Below, one piece after another: positions 5,253 through 8,800 of a stretch of DNA of 8,800 bases. Origin of the DNA: a bacterium (lineage in GTDB: Bacteria > Patescibacteriota > Minisyncoccia > UBA6257 > 1-14-0-10-44-23); the NCBI GenBank assembly GCA_030699515.1, contig JAUYME010000072.1, forward strand, positions 1 to 8,800. The letters are read 5' to 3'. The notes under the pieces were generated by a model. It had not been told where the DNA came from, searched no databases, and worked only from the letters and a program-made list of their open reading frames with translations. Every line of letters begins with the position of its first letter. The stretch's first letter is position 1. Both the position numbers and the translations under genes were made by a program.

Positions 5253-5990
5253 TTAGTCGGCGATTAGCTTGCACTTTTTAATCGCTTTGTGGATTTTTTC
5301 TAAGCAACTTCTCATGTTAAAAATAATTTCATCTTCTTTTAGCCGAACTACCTGCCAGCCGCGTTGGCGCAGATATTTATCTTTAGCTTGATCGCGCTTT
5401 TTCTGTGGTTTGTTAGAGTGGGCTTTTTTGTTGTCGCACTCTATAGCCACTTTGCCCTGTTTGCAGGGAATGGCAAAATCTAGACGATAGCGCTTGTTTT
5501 TACCCAGCACGTAGTGTTGCCATACCGGCTTAATCCCCTCTTTTTCCAGGGCTAGGCGCAGAATTTCTTCTGTAGGAGGAACGTTGTATAGCTCTAGGAT
5601 GTTTTTGGATGTAAACAAGTTAGCTAAAGGGATAAGTGCGAAAGAAATTCGGCGGGGCGGGAAATTTTTAATGGGTTTTCGCAGTTTTTTTACAAATTGA
5701 AGCTTTATTTTTAGGTAAGTGTCTTTGGCTTTATGATTTTTCTTTTCATCAGGCAAAAGCTTTTCACGCGGATAGGCCTTTGAATTGGCTATTTTACCGT
5801 AATAGCTAATGCGCTGACCTTGCCGGCCAAACTCGGCCGGTTGATAGAAAATGAGGTGGCTAAACTTTTGTTTGGGCACTTTCTCTAAGGGTATGCGGTA
5901 CCAAAGGTTGTCCAGTAGGATTTTTAAATCCCGCCTACTTTTTAGTACACCTACCAGTGCTATCTCTTTTTGAAAATTGGGACGTGCCAT
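5253..5990 (-). CDS. two-domain protein with C-terminal DUF559/Vsr-type nuclease
   Basis: A 245-aa basic protein. The C-terminal part (about 137-235) has the DUF559/Vsr endonuclease pattern: acidic helix PPTEEILRLALEKEGI (138-153), then RLDFAI (D171), VAIECDN (E184, D186), and RRGW-like RQRGWQVVRLKEDEI (208-222). These are the expected PD-(D/E)XK catalytic positions. H191 and the KKRDQAKD helix fit too. The N-terminal part (10-120) is a separate unit, with NLWYRIP, HLIFYQP and RISYYGKI strands. I do not recognise it firmly; it could be a PUA/EVE-like binding domain. The protein may therefore bind nucleic acid and cut it, in repair or defence, but no partner methylase or helicase is nearby. 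The ATG at 5990 follows an A/T-rich stretch without a ribosome site. Confidence 0.75.
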   Translation of the reverse strand: MARPNFQKEIALVGVLKSRRDLKILLDNLWYRIPLEKVPKQKFSHLIFYQPAEFGRQGQRISYYGKIANSKAYPREKLLPDEKKNHKAKDTYLKIKLQFVKKLRKPIKNFPPRRISFALIPLANLFTSKNILELYNVPPTEEILRLALEKEGIKPVWQHYVLGKNKRYRLDFAIPCKQGKVAIECDNKKAHSNKPQKKRDQAKDKYLRQRGWQVVRLKEDEIIFNMRSCLEKIHKAIKKCKLIAD

Positions 5991-6034
5991 AAAAAAAGAT
6001 TTTTCAGGCTTTTTTATATTCTAGCAAAGACTTC

Positions 6035-6103
6035 AATGAAAAAGACCCTGCCGCGCGATGTCCTCCTTCGCGTAAAGCTTCGGAAGGACTGTGGCAGGGT
6101 CTT
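6035..6103 (-). terminator. terminator of the 62-aa protein gene
   Basis: On the minus strand AAGACCCTGCC (6103-6093) pairs perfectly with GGCAGGGTCTT (6052-6042), and a T-run follows (6042-6038). The 40-nt region between contains a nested imperfect stem (GTCCTTC with GAAGGAGGAC). It starts about 20 nt after the TGA of the small gene. Confidence 0.8.
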
Positions 6104-6123
6104 GGTTGGACGCGGTTGGAGGG

Positions 6124-6312
6124 TCAGTCGAAGGTTTCGGCTGTGTGCGGAATGCGTCCGTCTGCGAAGGGGTTGTGGCGCTTGGCCTCCTTCTCCCTTT
6201 CGGTGAGAATTTTCTTGTGCCTTCTCCAGAGGGGGCAGACGGCGGGCTTTCCGGGTGTGTAGGGCATGATAGCCCCACATGTTTCGCAGCGCTTTGTGTG
6301 GCTACCGGGCAT
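6124..6312 (-). CDS. 62-aa Cys-containing protein, possible zinc ribbon
   Basis: A 62-aa basic protein. Residues 9-12 are CETC and C26 sits in KPAVCPLWRRH, where H32 could be the fourth ligand; a partial zinc ribbon is plausible. The rest is a charged helix (KKILTEREKEAKR, 33-45) and a Pro/Asn tail. I do not recognise the family. The ATG at 6312 is preferred over an upstream one at 6336, because GGAG lies 7 nt before it and a hairpin lies just upstream (6324-6346). It has its own terminator (6035-6103) and a TGA stop. Codons are markedly GC-ending (CCC, CGC, GCC, CTC), unlike metK or comM, hinting at recent acquisition or a different selection. Confidence 0.6.
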   Translation of the reverse strand: MPGSHTKRCETCGAIMPYTPGKPAVCPLWRRHKKILTEREKEAKRHNPFADGRIPHTAETFD

Positions 6313-6323
6313 GTTTTCTCTCC

Positions 6324-6382
6324 ATGCTCCCCACATGAGGGAGCATCATCTAAAACCTAGCTTTTTGGGCGAGAAATGGCAA
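6324..6382 (-). promoter_or_regulatory. possible promoter and leader hairpin of the 62-aa gene
   Basis: TTGCCA (6382-6377) and TAGGTT (6359-6354) are 17 nt apart on the minus strand. They resemble the metK promoter (TTGCCA, TAGGAT). Downstream, ATGCTCCC/GGGAGCAT (6346-6339 and 6331-6324) forms an 8-bp stem ending 2 nt before the GGAG ribosome site. The hairpin is clear; the promoter is weak. Confidence 0.4.
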
Positions 6383-6387
6383 GAAAA

Positions 6388-6435
6388 ATTCCCCACAATG
6401 CTGTAATGACTAGTCATTACAGCATTGTGGGGAAT
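6388..6435 (-). repeat. interspersed palindrome, copy 3, acting as terminator
   Basis: A perfect 48-bp palindrome with no spacer. Its central 38 bp align without gaps to copies 1 and 2. The outer 12-base arms are identical. Inner pairs changed together (G-C to A-T, T-A to C-G), keeping the stem. On the minus strand it is followed by AATTTTTCTT and lies 28 nt after the secreted-protein stop, so it can serve as an intrinsic terminator there. Confidence 0.85.
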
Positions 6436-6463
6436 GTGTGGGAGAATGTGCTTTGTTTTAGCC

Positions 6464-7159
6464 TTATCTACTGTGTCCTCTGTGTCCTGTGGGAATTCCG
6501 TTGGTTTTGATCACAATGTTCGGAACTCCCCTGCCGAATGACTTGGATTCGTTAAAGAATTTTACCGTTCCTTTGCTTTCAGGAATCTCTATTTCAATAT
6601 CAATGTCAGGGGCCTCGCCAGCTCGCTTAATAAGCGTGAAGGTTCCTCCGCCTGTGTTGCCGATGCTTCTAATCAAGGTGAAAGTTCCTTCGCCTTTACT
6701 GCCTGCTTTTTCATGCTGATCTTGGAACATAGGGATAACTGCAGCGCGAAATGCTTCTTGCATGCACACTACAACAGTTCTTTTGTCTGTTTCTCTACTG
6801 CAGGTTTCGAACCAACTGCCAACGAGTTCTTCCCAGGTATTACCTAGCTCGTCCACCCAGTTATCATCGATAATCCCTTTTGCACGGCTGTGCCAAGGTG
6901 ATTCCAGATCATCGCCGAGCCCAGCTCGTACATTATCACCTGGCATTACCATTTCTCTTCCAACGATATGCTCCTTTACCCATTCCGGCATCGGCTCATC
7001 ACTATCTTTAGAGAGAACTTTTACATTTACTGCGTTAAGGCCTTTTTTGCCTTCAGCTGCGCTAGCTCCTGCTGGAATTAAAATTGCCACCATAAGGGCG
7101 GAAAGGATAAGAAGAGCGCCTATATTTTTGAAAGTATTGAAATTGATTGATTTGGCCAT
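6464..7159 (-). CDS. secreted protein with internal GTFTLI repeats
   Basis: A 231-aa protein with a classic signal peptide: a short charged start, hydrophobic core 13-30 (IGALLILSALMVAILIPA), and a likely cut after ASA (32-34). The mature part has an acidic first half with two Cys (C120, C132) that may form a disulfide. Near-repeats follow: GEGTFTLIR (156-164) and GGGTFTLIK (170-178), then SKGTVKFFNESKSFG (195-209). The last piece resembles the first strands of a cold-shock domain, but no RNA-binding remainder follows, so I read it as a third, diverged beta repeat. I do not recognise a family. Likely exported or surface-attached. There is no ribosome site before the ATG at 7159, but TTATAAAT just upstream may be a -10. 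The palindrome at 6388-6435 ends the transcript. Confidence 0.7.
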   Translation of the reverse strand: MAKSINFNTFKNIGALLILSALMVAILIPAGASAAEGKKGLNAVNVKVLSKDSDEPMPEWVKEHIVGREMVMPGDNVRAGLGDDLESPWHSRAKGIIDDNWVDELGNTWEELVGSWFETCSRETDKRTVVVCMQEAFRAAVIPMFQDQHEKAGSKGEGTFTLIRSIGNTGGGTFTLIKRAGEAPDIDIEIEIPESKGTVKFFNESKSFGRGVPNIVIKTNGIPTGHRGHSR

Positions 7160-7236
7160 TTTGTTATTTGATTAATTTATAATTTACCCTGAATCAGAGA
7201 CGTTGGAACGCTAGATTCCTTGCTAATGGATGGGTG

Positions 7237-7284
7237 TGCCGGGAGCGCGTGGGCGCTCCCGGCAGACGCGAGCCGAACCGGCTC
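7237..7284 (-). terminator. two GC hairpins after the 51-aa peptide gene
   Basis: A perfect 12-bp stem, TGCCGGGAGCGC/GCGCTCCCGGCA (7237-7248 and 7253-7264) with a 4-nt loop, is next to a 6-bp stem GAGCCG/CGGCTC (7270-7275 and 7279-7284). Both lie just after the TGA of the small secreted peptide on the minus strand. No U-tract follows, so they may protect the 3' end or pause polymerase rather than terminate by the standard route. Confidence 0.55.
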
Positions 7285-7297
7285 TGTAGGATCAACC

Positions 7298-7453
7298 TCA
7301 GCAGCTGACCCAGATCCAGACACGCCGAACCTGATCGTAGTACCAGTAGCCGGAGTTGGCGACCACGTCAGTGGCTCTGATGGGTTGAGCCAGAGCGATG
7401 GGGGCTGGCAAGCCAAAACTGAGGATTGCCAGCAAGAGAAGCAGTGTCTTCAT
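7298..7453 (-). CDS. 51-aa secreted Trp/Tyr-rich peptide
   Basis: A 51-aa product with a strong signal peptide (KTLLLLLAILSFGLPAPIALA, 2-22), likely cut after ALA (20-22). This leaves a mature peptide of about 29 residues ending SGYWYYDQVRRVWIWVSC. The GYW..D..RRVWIWV pattern recalls the aromatic WxxGxW/YxWV repeats of some envelope proteins, but it is a single unit and I would not name a family. The ATG at 7453 is chosen over the one at 7480, because GGAG lies 5 nt before it and the signal peptide begins there. Codons are GC-ending and the stop is TGA, as in the 62-aa gene. TATAAA at 7506-7501 on the minus strand may be a -10; no good -35 is seen. Two GC hairpins follow the stop. Confidence 0.6.
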   Translation of the reverse strand: MKTLLLLLAILSFGLPAPIALAQPIRATDVVANSGYWYYDQVRRVWIWVSC

Positions 7454-7563
7454 GGTATCTCCAGTGGTTTTTCCTCCCATGGACTGTATTCTGCTCCCTC
7501 TTTATACCCTAAAAGCCCAGGCTTAGCTAATAAAATTGGCAGTTTCGTAAAGGTTTTCCCTCT

Positions 7564-7591
7564 ATGGTACTATTCGCGCGAATAGTACCAT
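7564..7591. repeat. perfect 28-bp palindrome
   Basis: ATGGTACTATTCGC followed at once by its exact reverse complement. It is unrelated in sequence to the 38-bp palindrome family. It lies between the 196-aa membrane-protein gene (stop 7637) and the 51-aa peptide gene (start 7453) on the minus strand. There is no U-tract after it on either side. It could be an operator for a dimeric regulator or a 3'-end hairpin of the membrane-protein mRNA. Confidence 0.7.
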
Positions 7592-7636
7592 GGCGCGGTT
7601 TAGATTTTAAGGAGGTTTTTTATCTTTGGGATTTCT

Positions 7637-8227
7637 TTATTTATATGCATTTTTGAGCTGTGTCCGGCGGGTAATGAGCATTATTGAAAAGGCGGTGTTG
7701 GCGATGGTCCAGGTTACGGGAAAGAGCCAGGTAACAATGCTGTATTCGTTGAGGGCAACAATGGCTAGGGCGTGGCGGATGGCGGTGATAGCGTAAAGAA
7801 AAAGAGTTTCGGAATGGGGCAGGTTCCAGGATTTTCTAACTGTTGGCAGAAAGCCAAGCATATCTATTGCAGAAAGCAGAATAATAGAGAGTACGGGCTG
7901 CTTTGCCAGTAGCCATAAGGGTATGGTTAGCACTGCGGTGATTAGGAAAAGAACGTCAACTTTTCTGATGTCCTTATGGCCGTTTTTAAATGAGAGTAGG
8001 AAAATTGCAGAGGCAAGTATGGCAACTCCCAAGGTGGACCAAGCACCTGGCCCGGCCCCATCGCTTACTTGCAGAGCAAAAATTATGCCGGTAATAACGG
8101 CCCAAATAAACCAAGAAAAAATGTGCGGCTTAGTTTTGCCCTTAAAAATATCGTAAAAATAGGGAAAGTAAGCAACAAGAACTAAGATTATGGTAATAGA
8201 GCCAATGAGCTCTTTGAGGGTGTACAT
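7637..8227 (-). CDS. seven-helix membrane protein, PQ-loop/SWEET-like layout
   Basis: A 196-aa hydrophobic protein with about seven membrane segments (roughly 7-25, 36-54, 61-80, 91-108, 111-129, 141-158, 163-186). The two halves echo each other: YFPYFYDIFKGKTKPHIFSW (20-39) and GFLPTVRKSWNLPHSETLF (125-143). Each has a Pro in the first helix, a basic loop and a P-H-x-x-S/T step. That three-plus-one-plus-three plan is typical of PQ-loop/SWEET transporters. Substrate unknown; the family call is inference from layout. The ATG at 8227 lacks a good ribosome site; a GAGGGG belonging to the CCTCGAC element lies 13 nt upstream. It is preceded on the same strand by the 139-aa membrane protein, 72 nt away. 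Confidence 0.65.
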   Translation of the reverse strand: MYTLKELIGSITIILVLVAYFPYFYDIFKGKTKPHIFSWFIWAVITGIIFALQVSDGAGPGAWSTLGVAILASAIFLLSFKNGHKDIRKVDVLFLITAVLTIPLWLLAKQPVLSIILLSAIDMLGFLPTVRKSWNLPHSETLFLYAITAIRHALAIVALNEYSIVTWLFPVTWTIANTAFSIMLITRRTQLKNAYK

Positions 8228-8240
8228 AGTTTAAGGATAG

Positions 8241-8260
8241 CCCCTCGACTATGCTCAGGG
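8241..8260 (-). repeat. short interspersed CCTTCGAC..GCTCAGG-type element, copy 2
   Basis: CCCCTCGACTATGCTCAGGG resembles copy 1 (2410-2427), sharing the outer CC..TCGAC and GCTCAGG blocks with a changed middle. It lies in the leader of the PQ-loop-like gene, 13 nt from its ATG, and may supply a weak ribosome site (GAGGGG on the minus strand). Confidence 0.45.
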
Positions 8261-8299
8261 CAAGCGGGCAAGATTTAATGTTCTAAGGCAAGCGCCTTT

Positions 8300-8719
8300 C
8301 TAAGGCCGGATGCGGCCTGTGGCGAGCATTTTGGTTAGCCATTTGGCTAATGCGGTGAAAATCATATCGTATATTCGGATGAGTATGAGCGAGCTAAGTG
8401 CCACGATGGCGCTAAAGAATAATCCGGATTGAGGCGGAGCGCCTAGGCTTTGATATAGGAAGTAAGGAATGGCTAGGGCAATGGCTATTTCTAGAATGTG
8501 GAGGAAATACTTTAATTTAGCACTAGCTTCGGCCTTAACTATTTGATAGCCCTTTCCGTAAACTAGGTACATAAGGAAAAGTTTGAAAAGATTTCCAGCT
8601 TTTTCTAAGGTAAATCCGTCTGTAAAGATGTGCCAAAGGATAAAGTTTAGAAAAGCGAGAACAATTAAATAAACAAAACAGAGCAGAATGAGCAAGGTTA
8701 GATTTCTTTCTTTGGCCAT
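8300..8719 (-). CDS. 139-aa polytopic membrane protein of unknown function
   Basis: About three to four membrane segments: 8-31 (LLILLCFVYLIVLAFLNFIL and on), a possible amphipathic helix 40-55, then 71-91 and 98-116. The C-terminal tail is basic (KWLTKMLATGRIRP), so cytoplasmic by the positive-inside rule. I do not recognise the family. The ATG at 8719 lies 3 nt after the stop of the AbrB-like gene, so the two are translationally close and surely co-transcribed. GAGA from that gene's last codons may be the ribosome site. A DNA-binding AbrB-like protein next to a small membrane protein could be a regulator-target pair; a toxin-antitoxin arrangement is possible but nothing in the sequence marks a toxin. 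Confidence 0.6.
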   Translation of the reverse strand: MAKERNLTLLILLCFVYLIVLAFLNFILWHIFTDGFTLEKAGNLFKLFLMYLVYGKGYQIVKAEASAKLKYFLHILEIAIALAIPYFLYQSLGAPPQSGLFFSAIVALSSLILIRIYDMIFTALAKWLTKMLATGRIRP

Positions 8720-8722
8720 GTG

Positions 8723-8800
8723 CTATCTCTTTTTCCAATCTCTAATCAAAAGGCCACCGTGGACTCTTTTGACTACGACTTTCTGTTTTTCGCGCCAGCC
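8723..8800 (-). CDS. AbrB-like protein, C-terminal part (runs off the window)
   Basis: The last 25 codons before a TAG at 8725-8723 read GWREKQKVVVKRVHGGLLIR and then DWKKR. This aligns with the C-terminus of the AbrB-like protein at 76-258 (RWQEGQQVTVSL, then KKLVIEDWKK): W, E, Q, V, V, L, I and DWKK coincide. The reading frame is open to the window edge, and the 5' end is outside. It is the upstream partner of the 139-aa membrane protein. Confidence 0.65.
   Translation of the reverse strand, partial: GWREKQKVVVKRVHGGLLIRDWKKR

Noticed and set aside
6014..6360. Alternative frames on both strands around the 62-aa gene
   Set aside because: High GC keeps several frames open; only the 6124-6312 frame has a well-placed ribosome site and a terminator after its stop.
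6464..6570. Cold-shock domain at the end of the secreted protein
   Set aside because: Only the first strands are matched; the RNP motifs and the remainder are missing in all frames.
7177..7585. Longer overlapping frames on both strands around the 51-aa peptide gene
   Set aside because: They read through GC hairpins and lack ribosome sites; the 51-aa frame has a signal peptide and a GGAG site.
7609..7797. Perfect AAGGAGGT on the plus strand with a TTG 9 nt downstream and a frame of about 57 codons
   Set aside because: The frame is antisense to the PQ-loop-like gene and its translation looks like random shadow sequence. The match may be chance, though an antisense leader cannot be excluded.

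Overview
The window reads as a compact chromosomal segment of a bacterium with moderate to low GC. It has short intergenic gaps, small genes, few strong Shine-Dalgarno sites and many hypothetical proteins. The best guess is a member of the Candidate Phyla Radiation (Patescibacteria). Reasons are the DksA/TraR-like protein with a degraded zinc finger, the tiny AbrB-like proteins, a short MetK and several unfamiliar membrane proteins. This is an inference from gene style; no marker gene here fixes the lineage. TAA, TAG and TGA all end plausible genes, so nothing points to a recoded UGA.

Left part (1-3050). A minus-strand AbrB-like gene (76-258) has a GC-rich leader holding two identical 19-nt hairpin repeats. 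It is divergent from a plus-strand pair, a TraR/DksA-like regulator (502-846) and the Mg-chelatase-like AAA+ protein ComM/YifB (849-2405), separated by 2 nt. A TrpR/YerC-like DNA-binding protein (2559-2984) follows, bracketed by two identical long palindromes (2472-2509 and 3004-3043). A third, diverged copy of the palindrome lies at 6388-6435. Its two arm changes are compensatory, so the hairpin is preserved.

Middle (3096-5990, all minus strand). metK (3471-4517) is preceded by a clear SAM-I riboswitch (about 4565-4698). A regulatory hairpin next to the start codon can compete with the riboswitch P1 strand, and a recognisable promoter lies upstream. A single-pass membrane protein follows metK. 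Upstream lie an unrecognised 131-aa soluble protein, possibly leaderless, and a 245-aa protein with a C-terminal DUF559/Vsr-type PD-(D/E)XK nuclease domain.

Right part (6030-8800, minus strand). Two small genes, a 62-aa Cys-containing protein and a 51-aa secreted Trp/Tyr-rich peptide, have GC-rich codons, good GGAG ribosome-binding sites and TGA stops, unlike their neighbours. Between them lies a secreted 231-aa protein with internal repeats. Beyond are a seven-helix PQ-loop/SWEET-like membrane protein, an unknown membrane protein, and the 3' end of a second AbrB-like gene that leads into the latter.

Four repeat classes are layered over the genes: the 38-bp palindromes; degenerate telomere-like 7-nt repeats (TAGGNNN) at three places; a short CCTTCGAC..GCTCAGG element twice; and an unrelated perfect 28-bp palindrome at 7564-7591. 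The items most worth following up are the palindrome family around the TrpR-like gene, the SAM riboswitch with its expression platform, and the heptamer tracts.
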